DNA of 64,000 nt from CAWIXB01 sp963839955 (GTDB lineage Bacteria; Actinomycetota; Actinomycetes; JACCUZ01): positions 992,001 to 1,056,000 of the forward strand of contig CAWIXB010000001.1 of NCBI GenBank assembly GCA_963839955.1. The letters are read 5' to 3'. Under the pieces are notes generated by a model. It saw nothing but the letters and a program-made list of their open reading frames with translations, was not told the origin of the DNA and did no database searches. Shown here one piece after another: positions 51,634-59,919 of this stretch (the stretch's first letter is position 1; every line of letters begins with the position of its first letter). A program made the position numbers and the translations under genes.

Positions 51634-52163
51634 GCCGTCATACCTTGTCGGTGCTCGTCGAGAACAAGCCGGGTGTGCTCGCGCGCATCGCCAGCCTGTT
51701 CTCGCGCCGGGGCTTCAACATCGACTCGCTGGCCGTGGGTCCGACGGAGGACGACGACGTCTCGCGCATGACGATCGTGGTCAACGTCGAGGACCTGCCT
51801 CTCGAACAGGTGACCAAGCAGCTGAACAAGCTCATCAACGTCATCAAGATCGTCGAGCTCGACCCGACCTCGTCGGTGCAGCGCGAGCTGCTGCTCGTCA
51901 AGGTCGCCGCCGACCGGGCGACCCGCTCGCACGTCCTCGAGACGGTGCAGCTCTTCCGCGCCAAGGTCGTCGACGTCGCCCCCGACGTGGTGACCGTCGA
52001 AGCCACCGGCAACAGCGAGAAGCTCGAGGCGCTGCTGCGGGTCCTGGAGCCCTTCGGCATCCGCGAGCTCGTGCAGTCGGGCATGGTGGCCGTCGCGCGC
52101 GGCCCGCGCTCGATCACCGACCGGTCCGCCCGGCCGTCCAGCGTCACCCCTCTCGCCCGCTAG
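51630..52163 (+). CDS. ilvN: acetolactate synthase, small (regulatory) subunit
   Basis: Activates IlvB and confers valine feedback inhibition. 177 residues. N-terminal ACT domain with HTLSVLVENKPGVLARIASLF and RGFNIDSLAVGPTE, the valine-binding region, then a C-terminal ACT-like domain. Start overlaps the ilvB stop by ATGA. ilvC follows after 44 bp. Confidence 0.96.
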   Translation: MSRHTLSVLVENKPGVLARIASLFSRRGFNIDSLAVGPTEDDDVSRMTIVVNVEDLPLEQVTKQLNKLINVIKIVELDPTSSVQRELLLVKVAADRATRSHVLETVQLFRAKVVDVAPDVVTVEATGNSEKLEALLRVLEPFGIRELVQSGMVAVARGPRSITDRSARPSSVTPLAR

Positions 52164-52207
52164 CAAGCCCCCGAAAAGCAGCCCAACAGAAGCTAGGGAG
52201 AACACCC

Positions 52208-53206
52208 GTGGCCGAGCTCTACTACGACGACGACGCCGACCTCTCGGTGGTGCAGGGACGCAACGTGGCCGTCCTCGGCTACGGCAGCCAGGGTCACGCC
52301 CACGCGCTGTCGTTGCGCGACTCCGGTGTGGACGTGCGGGTCGGGCTGCCCGAGGGGTCCAAGAGCCGGGAGCGCGCCGACGCCGAGGGCCTGCGCATCG
52401 TGACGCCGTTCGAGGCGTGCGAGGAGGCCGACCTGGTCATGGTGCTCGCACCGGACCCGGTGCAGCGCAAGCTCTACGCCGAGGCGATCGAGCCGAACCT
52501 CGTCGACGGCGACGCGCTCTTCTTCGGCCACGGCCTCAACATCCGCTACGACCTGGTCAAGCCCCCCGGGGGCGTCGACGTCTGCATGGTCGCCCCCAAG
52601 GGCCCGGGTCACCTGGTACGCCGTCAGTTCGTCGACGGCCGGGGCGTGCCGGTGCTGGTCGCCGTCGAGCAGGACGCGACCGGCGAGGCATGGGACCTGG
52701 TCAAGTCCTACGCCAAGGGCATCGGCGGCACCCGTGCCGGGGCGATCCGCACAACGTTCACCGAGGAGACGGAGACCGACCTGTTCGGCGAGCAGAGCGT
52801 GCTCTGCGGCGGTGTCTCCGAGCTCATCAAAGCCGGGTTCGAGACGCTGGTCGATGCGGGCTACCAGCCCGAGGTCGCCTACTTCGAGTGCCTGCACGAG
52901 ATGAAGCTCATCGTCGACCTGATGTACGAGGGCGGCATCTCGAAGATGTACTGGTCGGTGTCGGAGACGGCGGAGTACGGCGGCTACACGCGCGGCCCGC
53001 GGTTGGTCACCGACCAGACCCGGGCCGAGATGCGCGCGATCCTCGGGGAGATCAGGGACGGCTCGTTCGCCACCGAGTGGATGGACGAGTACGACAACGG
53101 GCTGCCCAACTACAAGCGCTACTTCAAGGAGAACTCGGAGCACCCCATCGAGGTGACCGGCCGCGAGCTTCGCCCGATGATGAGCTGGATCACCGAGGAC
53201 GACTGA
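52208..53206 (+). CDS. ilvC: ketol-acid reductoisomerase
   Basis: NADPH- and Mg-dependent isomeroreduction of acetohydroxy acids. 332 residues, the short class I form. GYGSQGHAHALSLRDSG is the nucleotide loop, and VMVLAPDPVQ, FFGHGLNIRYD and VAPKGPGHLVR follow; the metal ligands lie in ETETDLFGEQSVLCGG and FECLHEMKLIVDLMYEGG. GTG at 52208 with AGGGAGA upstream; the open frame before it overlaps ilvN and is a shadow. Last gene of ilvBNC. Confidence 0.96.
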   Translation: MAELYYDDDADLSVVQGRNVAVLGYGSQGHAHALSLRDSGVDVRVGLPEGSKSRERADAEGLRIVTPFEACEEADLVMVLAPDPVQRKLYAEAIEPNLVDGDALFFGHGLNIRYDLVKPPGGVDVCMVAPKGPGHLVRRQFVDGRGVPVLVAVEQDATGEAWDLVKSYAKGIGGTRAGAIRTTFTEETETDLFGEQSVLCGGVSELIKAGFETLVDAGYQPEVAYFECLHEMKLIVDLMYEGGISKMYWSVSETAEYGGYTRGPRLVTDQTRAEMRAILGEIRDGSFATEWMDEYDNGLPNYKRYFKENSEHPIEVTGRELRPMMSWITEDD

Positions 53207-53300
53207 CCTCGACCGGTCCGGGCCGACCGGCGAGGTTTGAATAGGGATCATCGCGAGCAGGAGCGGTCTCGCCCGACTGGATCGACCCTGCGAGGTTCGC

Positions 53301-54974
53301 GTGCGGCTGGACATGAACTGGCTGGACTACAGCCTCCTCAGTGTCTACTTCCTCGTCGTCCTCGGCATCGGGTTCATGGCCAGACGGGCCATCAAGTCCA
53401 GTCTCGACTTCCTCATGGCGGGTCGCTCGCTGCCGGCATGGGTGACGGGCCTGGCCTTCGTCGCAGCGAACCTCGGCGCTCTCGAGATCCTGGGCATGGC
53501 GGCGAACGGCGCGCAGTACGGCGTTGCGACGACGCACTTCTACTGGGTCGGCGCGGTCCCGGCGATGGTGTTCCTCGGCATCGTGATGATGCCCTTCTAC
53601 TACGGCTCCAAGGTGCGCAGCGTCCCCGAGTACATGCTCCGGCGCTTCAACACGGCCACCCACAAGTTCAACGCCGGCAGTTTCGCGGTGGCGACCGTGC
53701 TGATCGCCGGAGTCAACCTGTACGCGCTGGGCATCGTGATCCAGGCGCTGCTGGGCTGGCCGGTCTGGCTCGCCATCCTCGTCGCCGCCGCCTTCGTGCT
53801 GACCTACATCATCGCGGGCGGGTTGACCTCCGCCGTCTACAACGAGGTGCTGCAGTTCTTCGTCATCCTCGCCGGCCTGGTGCCTCTCGTCGTCGTGGGC
53901 CTGTACGCGCACGGCGGCTGGGACGGCCTCTCCGACGAGGTCGCGGCCACCAAGAACGGCGGCGAGGGGTTCCTGCACGCCTGGCAGGGCACGGGCGTCG
54001 GCGACGTCACCAACCCGATCGCCGCCAACTGGCTCGCGATCGTGCTCGGCCTCGGCTTCGTGCAGTCGTTCAGCTACTGGACCACCAACTTCGCGGAGGT
54101 GCAGCGCGCGCTGTCCGCCAAGGACATGTCCGCCGCCCGCCGCACCCCCATCATCGCGGCCTACCCGAAGATCTTCATCCCGATCATCACCGTCATCCCC
54201 GGCCTGATCGCGCTGGTGGAGTTTCCCAAGCTCGGCGCCGAGACAGGTGATTTCCAGTACAACAACGCGATCCCGCTGTTGATGGAGAAGTACCTGCCGA
54301 ACGGCGTACTCGGCATCGCGGTGACCGGCCTGCTCGCCGCGTTCATGGCCGGCATGGCCGCGAACGTATCGGCGTTCAACACGGTCTTCACCTACGACAT
54401 CTGGCAGGACTACATCAAGAAGGACCGGCCGGACGATTACTACCTGAAGGTGGGGCGCGTCGTCACCGTCATCGGCGTGCTCATCGGTATCGGCACGGCC
54501 TTCATCGCAGCGGGCTATAGCAACATCATGAACTACATCCAGGCGTTGTTCTCCATCTTCAACGCGCCGCTGTTCGCGACGTTCATCATCGGCATGTTCT
54601 GGAAGCGAATGACGGCCTGGGCCGGCTTCTGGGGGCTGATCGCGGGTACGGCCAGCGCCGCCTTCATCTTCGTCACCTCCGAGAGCGGTGTGGACGCCTT
54701 CGGCTTCGACGAGCCGTTGCTGTTCACGTTCGGCTCGCCGCTGACCTCGGCGTTCTGGGCCGCGGCGATCGCGTTCGCGGTCGACGCCATCGTCAGTGTC
54801 GTGGTGAGCCTGGTGACCGCGCCGAAGCCCGTGAGGGAGCTGGAAGGCCTGGTCTACGGCACCACGGTGGACATGGGCGACCTCAGCCACAGCACCGGCT
54901 GGTGGCGGTCGCCGATCATCCTCGGCGGTGGCGCGCTGGCGCTGTCCTTCGCCTTCTACATCCCCTTCGTCTGA
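53301..54974 (+). CDS. sodium:solute symporter (SSS family)
   Basis: 557-residue membrane transporter with about 13-14 helices. N-terminal LDYSLLSVYFLVVLGIGFMARR, GRSLPAWVTGLAFVAANLGALE, and the core FAEVQRALSAKDMSAARRTPIIAAYPK (SSS signature) identify the family; an SGLT/VcINDY-unrelated sugar or organic-solute type. The substrate is not determinable. GTG at 53301 has GAGG 5 nt upstream; an ATG 4 codons on is an alternative. It is followed by a small two-helix protein gene after 13 bp. Confidence 0.88.
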   Translation: MRLDMNWLDYSLLSVYFLVVLGIGFMARRAIKSSLDFLMAGRSLPAWVTGLAFVAANLGALEILGMAANGAQYGVATTHFYWVGAVPAMVFLGIVMMPFYYGSKVRSVPEYMLRRFNTATHKFNAGSFAVATVLIAGVNLYALGIVIQALLGWPVWLAILVAAAFVLTYIIAGGLTSAVYNEVLQFFVILAGLVPLVVVGLYAHGGWDGLSDEVAATKNGGEGFLHAWQGTGVGDVTNPIAANWLAIVLGLGFVQSFSYWTTNFAEVQRALSAKDMSAARRTPIIAAYPKIFIPIITVIPGLIALVEFPKLGAETGDFQYNNAIPLLMEKYLPNGVLGIAVTGLLAAFMAGMAANVSAFNTVFTYDIWQDYIKKDRPDDYYLKVGRVVTVIGVLIGIGTAFIAAGYSNIMNYIQALFSIFNAPLFATFIIGMFWKRMTAWAGFWGLIAGTASAAFIFVTSESGVDAFGFDEPLLFTFGSPLTSAFWAAAIAFAVDAIVSVVVSLVTAPKPVRELEGLVYGTTVDMGDLSHSTGWWRSPIILGGGALALSFAFYIPFV

Positions 54975-54987
54975 CAGGACACGAGAG

Positions 54988-55251
54988 ATGACGACCGACA
55001 AGGACCCCGGCAAGCCCTTTGACATCCGCAGCGTCATCGGCGGACTGTTCGTCCTGTACGGCGTCGTGGTCACGATCGCGGGCCTCATCGACGGAGACGA
55101 CGCGAAGAAGAAGGCCGCCGACATCGACGTCAACCTCTGGGCGGGCCTCGCCATGCTCGCGCTGGGGCTCGGCTTCCTGCTCTGGATGCGACTGAACCCG
55201 CTCGAGGCGCCAGCCGTGCACGAGGACGACAACCGCCCGCCCGCGCACTGA
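54988..55251 (+). CDS. small two-helix membrane protein linked to the symporter
   Basis: 87 residues: polar N-terminus, helix about 16-34 (VIGGLFVLYGVVVTIAGLI), a charged loop (DGDDAKKKAADIDV), helix about 50-67 (WAGLAMLALGLGFLLWMRL) and a polar tail. Small proteins of this shape often sit next to SSS transporters and may be auxiliary subunits; the link here is inferred from the 13-bp spacing and shared strand. Confidence 0.7.
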   Translation: MTTDKDPGKPFDIRSVIGGLFVLYGVVVTIAGLIDGDDAKKKAADIDVNLWAGLAMLALGLGFLLWMRLNPLEAPAVHEDDNRPPAH

Positions 55252-55260
55252 CGGTCTGGC

Positions 55261-55266
55261 TACGAT
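55261..55266 (+). promoter_or_regulatory. -10 box TACGAT of serA
   Basis: TACGAT lies 38 nt before the serA GTG; the short 5' UTR carries GAAGGAA, so this gene is not leaderless. No clear -35. Confidence 0.45.
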
Positions 55267-55304
55267 GGGCGGCACCCAACCCAGCCGCCCACGAAGGAAC
55301 TTTC

Positions 55305-56894
55305 GTGACCAACCCTGTCGTGCTCATCGCCGAGGAGCTCTCGCCGGCGACCGTCGAGGCGCTCGGCCCCGACTTCACGATTCGCCACTGCAACGGCGCT
55401 GACCGGGCGCAGCTGCTCGAGGCGATCGCCGATGTCGACGCGATCCTGGTCCGCAGTGCCACCAAGGTCGACGCGGAGGCGATCGCCGCGGCCGGTCGGC
55501 TCAAGGTCGTCGCCCGCGCGGGCGTGGGCCTGGACAACGTCGACGTCAAGGCGGCGACCCAGGCCGGCGTCATGGTCGTGAACGCGCCGATGTCGAACAT
55601 CGTGAGCGCCGCCGAGCTGGCCGTGGGCCTGCTGCTGTCGGCCGCGCGCCACATCCCGGCCGCGAGTGGCGCGCTGCGCGGCGGCGAGTGGCAGCGCAGC
55701 AAGTACACCGGCGTCGAGCTCTACGAGAAGACGGCCGGGATCGTCGGTCTCGGGCGCATCGGCGTGCTCGTGGCGCAGCGACTGTCCTCGTTCGGGATGC
55801 AGGTCATCGCCTACGACCCCTACGTGGCGGCCGGACGGGCCGCCCAGATGGGTGTCCGGCTGGTCTCGCTCGACGAGCTGCTCGCCCAGAGCGATGTCAT
55901 CTCGGTGCACCTGCCCAAGACCGCTGAGACCGTCGGGCTGATCGGCGACGAGCAGCTGCACAAGGTCAAGCCGTCAGCCATCCTCGTCAACGCCGCGCGG
56001 GGCGGCATCGTGGACGAGGCGGCGTTGCACTCGGCTCTCAAGGAGGGACGGGTCGCCGGTGCCGGCCTCGACGTCTTCGCGACCGAGCCGTGCACGGACT
56101 CACCCCTCTTCGAGCTCGAGTCGGTCGTGGCCACGCCGCACCTCGGCGCCAGCACCGATGAGGCGCAGGAGAAGGCCGGTGTCGCGGTCGCCCGGTCCGT
56201 GCGCCTGGCCCTGGCAGGCGAGCTGGTGCCGGACGCCGTCAACGTCGAGGGCGGCGTCATCGCCGAGGACGTCCGGCCGGGCATCCCGCTGGCCACCAAG
56301 CTCGGCCGGGTCTTCACCGCTCTGGCCGGTGCCGTGCCGGCGCAGCTCGACGTCGAGGTACGCGGGGAGATCTCGGCGTACGACGTGCGGGTGCTCGAGC
56401 TCGCGGCGCTCAAGGGTCTCTTCGTCGACGTCGTCGAGGAGTCGGTGTCCTACGTGAACGCACCGGTGCTCGCCAGGGACCGCGGTGTCGAGGTGCGGCT
56501 CACGAGCGACCCCGAGTCGTCGGACTACCGCAACCTCGTCACGCTCTGCGGCACGATGGCCGACGGCACCAGGGTGTCGGTCTCGGGCACGCTCTCCGGC
56601 CATCGTCACGTCGAGAAGCTCGTCGAGGTCGACGGGTTCGACATCGAGGTCGCGCTCTCGGACCACATGGCGCTCTTCCGCTACGAGGACCGCCCCGGCA
56701 TCGTCGGCACGGTCGGCCACATGCTCGGCGAGGCCAACATCAACATCGCCGGCATGCAGGTCAGCCGCGACAGCAAGGGCGGGCAGGCGCTGGTCGCCAT
56801 GACCGTCGACTCGGCCATCCCGCACGACGTGCTCGAGGACATCATCGCCGCGATCGGCGCCGCGAACGCCAGGCAGGTCGATCTCACCGAATAG
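55305..56894 (+). CDS. serA: D-3-phosphoglycerate dehydrogenase
   Basis: First step of serine synthesis. 529 residues, the long form: catalytic halves with the NAD loop GLGRIGVL near 147-154, Arg in NAARGGIVDEAAL, Glu in FATEPCTDSPLF and His in ATPHLGASTDEAQ; then an intervening (ASB) domain and a C-terminal ACT domain (MALFRYEDRPGIVGTVG) that mediates serine feedback in this class. GTG start with GAAGGAA. Sits between the ilv and leu genes in the common actinobacterial order. Confidence 0.95.
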   Translation: MTNPVVLIAEELSPATVEALGPDFTIRHCNGADRAQLLEAIADVDAILVRSATKVDAEAIAAAGRLKVVARAGVGLDNVDVKAATQAGVMVVNAPMSNIVSAAELAVGLLLSAARHIPAASGALRGGEWQRSKYTGVELYEKTAGIVGLGRIGVLVAQRLSSFGMQVIAYDPYVAAGRAAQMGVRLVSLDELLAQSDVISVHLPKTAETVGLIGDEQLHKVKPSAILVNAARGGIVDEAALHSALKEGRVAGAGLDVFATEPCTDSPLFELESVVATPHLGASTDEAQEKAGVAVARSVRLALAGELVPDAVNVEGGVIAEDVRPGIPLATKLGRVFTALAGAVPAQLDVEVRGEISAYDVRVLELAALKGLFVDVVEESVSYVNAPVLARDRGVEVRLTSDPESSDYRNLVTLCGTMADGTRVSVSGTLSGHRHVEKLVEVDGFDIEVALSDHMALFRYEDRPGIVGTVGHMLGEANINIAGMQVSRDSKGGQALVAMTVDSAIPHDVLEDIIAAIGAANARQVDLTE

Positions 56895-56909
56895 CCTCAA
56901 GGAGGGGTC

Positions 56910-57347
56910 ATGCGCGACACCGAGGTTCTCGGGCTCTTCCGCAAGGCGGTCTTGAACAGCGACGCGGCATCCATGCAGGAGGGTCTGGAGCGACTGTTCG
57001 GTTTGACCGGCGGGACAGGGCTCTCTGCGGACGAGGAGTACCGCGTGCGGCATCCGGACTATGTGATGGAGATGCCGCAGTCCGGCGAGCGCATCCGTGG
57101 GCGCGACGCCATGCGCGCCATGCAGGAGGCGTTCCCTTCGCCTCCCTCATTGACGCTGCGGCGGGTGGTCGGGTCCGGTCCGGTGTGGGTGATCGAAGGT
57201 GTCAACGACTACGGCGACGACGTCTGGCACGTGGTCGCGACCTTGGAGTTCGACGAGGGTGGTCAGATTGTTCGGGACACGCGCTACTACACCCAGAAGG
57301 GCGAGGCCCCGCAGTGGCGGGCGCAGTGGGTCGAGCCGCTCGAGTGA
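56910..57347 (+). CDS. SnoaL/NTF2-like small protein
   Basis: 145 residues with an NTF2-type cone fold pattern: an N-terminal helix (TEVLGLFRKAVLNSD), HPDYVMEMPQSGERIRGRDAMRAMQEAFP typical of SnoaL-like proteins, and antiparallel strands with WVIEGVNDYGD and IVRDTRYYTQ. Proteins of this group range from enzymes to ligand-binding domains, so no function is assigned. Strong AAGGAGGGG precedes the ATG, 15 bp after serA. Confidence 0.75.
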   Translation: MRDTEVLGLFRKAVLNSDAASMQEGLERLFGLTGGTGLSADEEYRVRHPDYVMEMPQSGERIRGRDAMRAMQEAFPSPPSLTLRRVVGSGPVWVIEGVNDYGDDVWHVVATLEFDEGGQIVRDTRYYTQKGEAPQWRAQWVEPLE

Positions 57348-57410
57348 GCGCTGGATCTCGCACTTTGGGATCGCCGCCCACCTGACGAGACAGCCGCGCC
57401 GAGCCCGGCG

Positions 57411-57416
57411 TACGGT
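57411..57416 (+). promoter_or_regulatory. -10 box TACGGT of the leuB leader
   Basis: TACGGT ends 9 nt before the ATG of the 14-codon leader peptide, implying a very short 5' UTR. No convincing -35 at the usual distance. Confidence 0.4.
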
Positions 57417-57425
57417 CGGGACATC

Positions 57426-57470
57426 ATGCGGCGCACTCTCGTACTTCGCTGCCGCGGCGGGGCCCGCTAG
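57426..57470 (+). CDS. leuB leader peptide
   Basis: 14 codons, MRRTLVLRCRGGAR, with Leu-Val-Leu at 5-7 (codons CTC-GTA-CTT). Its 3' half forms the 5' arm of a GC-rich hairpin upstream of leuB. A ribosome held at the Leu/Val codons would cover or free that arm, so sensing of leucine supply is the likely role. Not a stable protein. Confidence 0.6.
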   Translation: MRRTLVLRCRGGAR

Positions 57471-57528
57471 AGGGCCGGCTCCCCGCCGCGGGTAACGGCG
57501 CTGGCCCGCCACCTGCCACCCCGCCGCG
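57452..57528 (+). promoter_or_regulatory. hairpin with two alternative 3' arms upstream of leuB
   Basis: The arm CCGCGGCGGGG (57452-57462) is perfectly complementary to CCCCGCCGCGG (57481-57491). The same CCCCGCCGCG recurs at 57519-57528, directly against the AAGGAGAG ribosome binding site of the 27-codon ORF. The two pairings exclude each other. There is no T-run, so control of translation (or Rho access) is more likely than intrinsic termination. Confidence 0.55.
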
Positions 57529-57542
57529 AAGGAGAGCCACCC

Positions 57543-57626
57543 ATGACCGAGGAGCAGCGCAAGACGCAAGAGGCCGTGCAGCAGTCCATGGACCGCCGTG
57601 ACAACGGCGGCGAGACCGGCCACTGA
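57543..57626 (+). CDS. 27-codon ORF in frame upstream of leuB
   Basis: Starts ATG with AAGGAGAG 6-7 nt upstream and reads MTEEQRKTQEAVQQ, then SMDRRDNGGETGH and TGA. It is charged and soluble, with no recognised family. The frame continues after the TGA through three codons to the TTG of leuB. leuB itself lacks a ribosome binding site, so this ORF probably loads ribosomes that reinitiate at leuB. Confidence 0.5.
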   Translation: MTEEQRKTQEAVQQSMDRRDNGGETGH

Positions 57627-57635
57627 TCGACGACC

Positions 57636-58700
57636 TTGACTCACCACGACACGTCCACCGTCAACCTCGCGGTCATCGCCGGTGACGGCATCGGGCCCGA
57701 GGTCACCGCCGAGGCGCTGCGCGCGCTCGAGGAGGTCCTGCCGGCCTTCGGCGCCAAGCTCGAGGCGACGCACTACGACCTCGGAGCGCGGCGCTGGGCA
57801 GCGACCGGCGAGACGCTGCCCGACAGCGTGCTCGACGAGCTGCGCGGGCACGACGCCATCCTGCTCGGCGCCGTCGGCGATCCCAGCGTCCCGAGCGGTG
57901 TGCTCGAGCGGGGTCTGCTGCTGCGGCTGCGCTTCGAGCTCGACCACCACGTGAACCTCCGGCCGGCGCGGCTCTACCCCGGCGTCACCTCGCCGCTGGG
58001 GGAGCGCGACATCGACTTCGTGGTGGTGCGCGAGGGCACCGAGGGTCCCTACGTCGGCAACGGCGGCGCCGTCCGGCGCGGCACCCCGCACGAGATCGCC
58101 ACCGAGGTCAGCGTCAACACGGCGTACGGCGTGGAGCGCGTCGTGCGCGACGCGTTCGGCCGGGCCCAGGCGCGACCTCGCCGACGGCTCACGCTCGTGC
58201 ACAAGACCAACGTCCTCGTCTATGCCGGGGATCTCTGGGCCCGCACGGTCGCCCAGGTTGCGCAGGACTTCCCGGACGTCACCACCGACTACCTGCACGT
58301 CGACGCGGCGACCATCCTCATGGTGACCCAGCCTGAGCGCTTCGACGTCATCGTCACCGACAACCTGTTCGGCGATATCCTCACCGACCTCGCTGCCGCG
58401 ATCGCCGGCGGAATCGGTCTCGCGGCGAGTGGCAACCTGGACGTGAGCCGCGCCCACCCGTCGATGTTCGAGCCGGTGCACGGATCGGCACCGGACATCG
58501 CCGGCAAGGATGTCGCGGATCCGACCGCGGCGGTGCTGTCGGCGTCGCTGCTGCTCGCGCACCTCGACTACGCCGAGGCGGCAGCGGCCGTCGAGACGGC
58601 CGTGGCCGCCGACCTGGCGGAGCGGGGCCAGGCCCCACGCGGCACTCGGGAGGTGGGCGAGGCGATCGCCGCGAGGCTGTCGGCTACCGTCGGGGCATGA
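57636..58700 (+). CDS. leuB: 3-isopropylmalate dehydrogenase
   Basis: NAD- and Mg-dependent oxidative decarboxylation in leucine synthesis. 354 residues. LAVIAGDGIGPEV at the N-terminus, the Arg-rich substrate region (LERGLLLRLRFELDHHVNLRP), the VVREGTEGPYVG loop, the catalytic Lys in VHKTNVL, and FEPVHGSAPDIAGKDVADP binding NAD. The TTG at 57636 is the only sensible start and lacks a ribosome binding site; coupling to the 27-codon ORF is likely. CimA products can also enter LeuB for threonine-independent isoleucine synthesis. Confidence 0.93.
   Translation: MTHHDTSTVNLAVIAGDGIGPEVTAEALRALEEVLPAFGAKLEATHYDLGARRWAATGETLPDSVLDELRGHDAILLGAVGDPSVPSGVLERGLLLRLRFELDHHVNLRPARLYPGVTSPLGERDIDFVVVREGTEGPYVGNGGAVRRGTPHEIATEVSVNTAYGVERVVRDAFGRAQARPRRRLTLVHKTNVLVYAGDLWARTVAQVAQDFPDVTTDYLHVDAATILMVTQPERFDVIVTDNLFGDILTDLAAAIAGGIGLAASGNLDVSRAHPSMFEPVHGSAPDIAGKDVADPTAAVLSASLLLAHLDYAEAAAAVETAVAADLAERGQAPRGTREVGEAIAARLSATVGA
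58685..58690 (+). promoter_or_regulatory. -10 box TACCGT of ilvE inside leuB
   Basis: TACCGT lies in the last codons of leuB and ends 6 nt before the ilvE ATG, giving ilvE a leaderless transcript independent of the leu leader. Confidence 0.5.
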
Positions 58701-59788
58701 CAGCGGACCTCACCATCGACGTCGCCCCGTCATCCTCGCCGCGCAGCGCTGAGGAGCGCGCCCGGTTGATGCAGGACCCGGGGTTCGGGCAGGTCTTCAC
58801 CGACCACATGGTGACCGCCCGCTACACCGAGGGCCGGGGTTGGCACGACGCGCGCCTCGCGGCCTACCAGCCGTTGACCCTCGACCCCGCCACCTCGGCG
58901 CTGCACTACGGACAGTCGATCTTCGAGGGCCTCAAGGCCTACCACCAACCCGACGACTCGGTGGCGCTGTTCCGTCCCGACCAGAACGCTGCGCGCTTCC
59001 AGCGCTCTGCCCGCCGCATGGCCATGGCGGAGGTACCCGAAGGCCTGTTCCTCGACGCGATCCGCGAACTGGTGACCACCGACCGCGACTGGGTGCCCAG
59101 CAAGGCCGGCGAGGCGCTCTACGTGCGTCCGCTCGAGTTCGCGACCGACCCGTTCCTGGGTGTGCGCCCGGCGCGCGAGTACCTGTTCGTCGTCTTCGCG
59201 TCGCCGGCCGCCAGCTACTTCCCCGGCGGCGTCCGCCCCGTGTCGGTGTGGCTGTCCCGCGAGTACGTCCGCGCTGCGCCCGGCGGCACCGGCGAGGCGA
59301 AGTGCGCGGGAAACTACGCGGCCTCGCTGGTCGCTCAGGCGCAGGCCGCCGAGCAGGGCTGTGACCAGGTCGTGTGGCTCGACGCGGTGGAGCACCGCTA
59401 CGTCGAGGAGATGGGCGGGATGAACCTCTACTTCGTCTACTCCGACGGGCGACTGCTCACCCCGGCGCTCACCGGGACCCTGCTCCCCGGCGTGACCCGC
59501 GACTCGATCCTGACCCTCGGCCGCGACATGGGCCTGGAGGTGAGCGAAGGCCGGATCAGCACCGACGAGTGGGAGCAGGGCTGCGCCGACGGCTCCATCT
59601 CGGAGGTCTTCGCCTGCGGCACCGCCGCGGTGGTGACCCCGGTCGGGGCGGTCAAGCACGCGGCCGGCAGCTTCTCCGTCGCCGACGCCCAGCCCGGGGC
59701 GGTGACCATGAAGATGCGTGAGGCCCTGCTCGGCATCCAGCAGGGCACCGCCTCCGACCCGCACGGCTGGATGCAGCGGGTCTGCTGA
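58697..59788 (+). CDS. ilvE: branched-chain amino acid aminotransferase
   Basis: PLP enzyme performing the last step of Val, Leu and Ile synthesis. 363 residues, fold IV. LHYGQSIFEGLKAYHQPDDSVALFRP, VRPLEFATDPFLGVRPA, and the PLP-lysine region TGEAKCAGNYAASLVAQ; EEMGGMNLYFVY and AVVTPVG follow. Overlaps leuB by 4 bases (ATGA) but also has a leaderless promoter. Confidence 0.95.
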   Translation: MTADLTIDVAPSSSPRSAEERARLMQDPGFGQVFTDHMVTARYTEGRGWHDARLAAYQPLTLDPATSALHYGQSIFEGLKAYHQPDDSVALFRPDQNAARFQRSARRMAMAEVPEGLFLDAIRELVTTDRDWVPSKAGEALYVRPLEFATDPFLGVRPAREYLFVVFASPAASYFPGGVRPVSVWLSREYVRAAPGGTGEAKCAGNYAASLVAQAQAAEQGCDQVVWLDAVEHRYVEEMGGMNLYFVYSDGRLLTPALTGTLLPGVTRDSILTLGRDMGLEVSEGRISTDEWEQGCADGSISEVFACGTAAVVTPVGAVKHAAGSFSVADAQPGAVTMKMREALLGIQQGTASDPHGWMQRVC

Positions 59789-59919
59789 TCTCGCCGAGCG
59801 GGGCGATTTGCCCGGTTGGACCTCCTCGTGGAGGGTAGTGGCGGTGGGTGCGCGAACCATGTCGCGATCTCCCACGCCCCAGAAACAGCCCTGAAAAGCC
59901 TATGGAAGGACGTTCTCCC

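Noticed and set aside
53190..55232. A 680-codon open frame on minus opposite the symporter
   Set aside because: Antisense shadow of a hydrophobic transporter gene; translation is Val/Asp/Arg/His-rich with no motif.
57627..57635. Reading the TGA at 57624 as selenocysteine so that the 27-codon ORF fuses to leuB
   Set aside because: No SECIS-like element was recognised, LeuB needs no N-terminal extension, and the TTG gives a normal-length protein.
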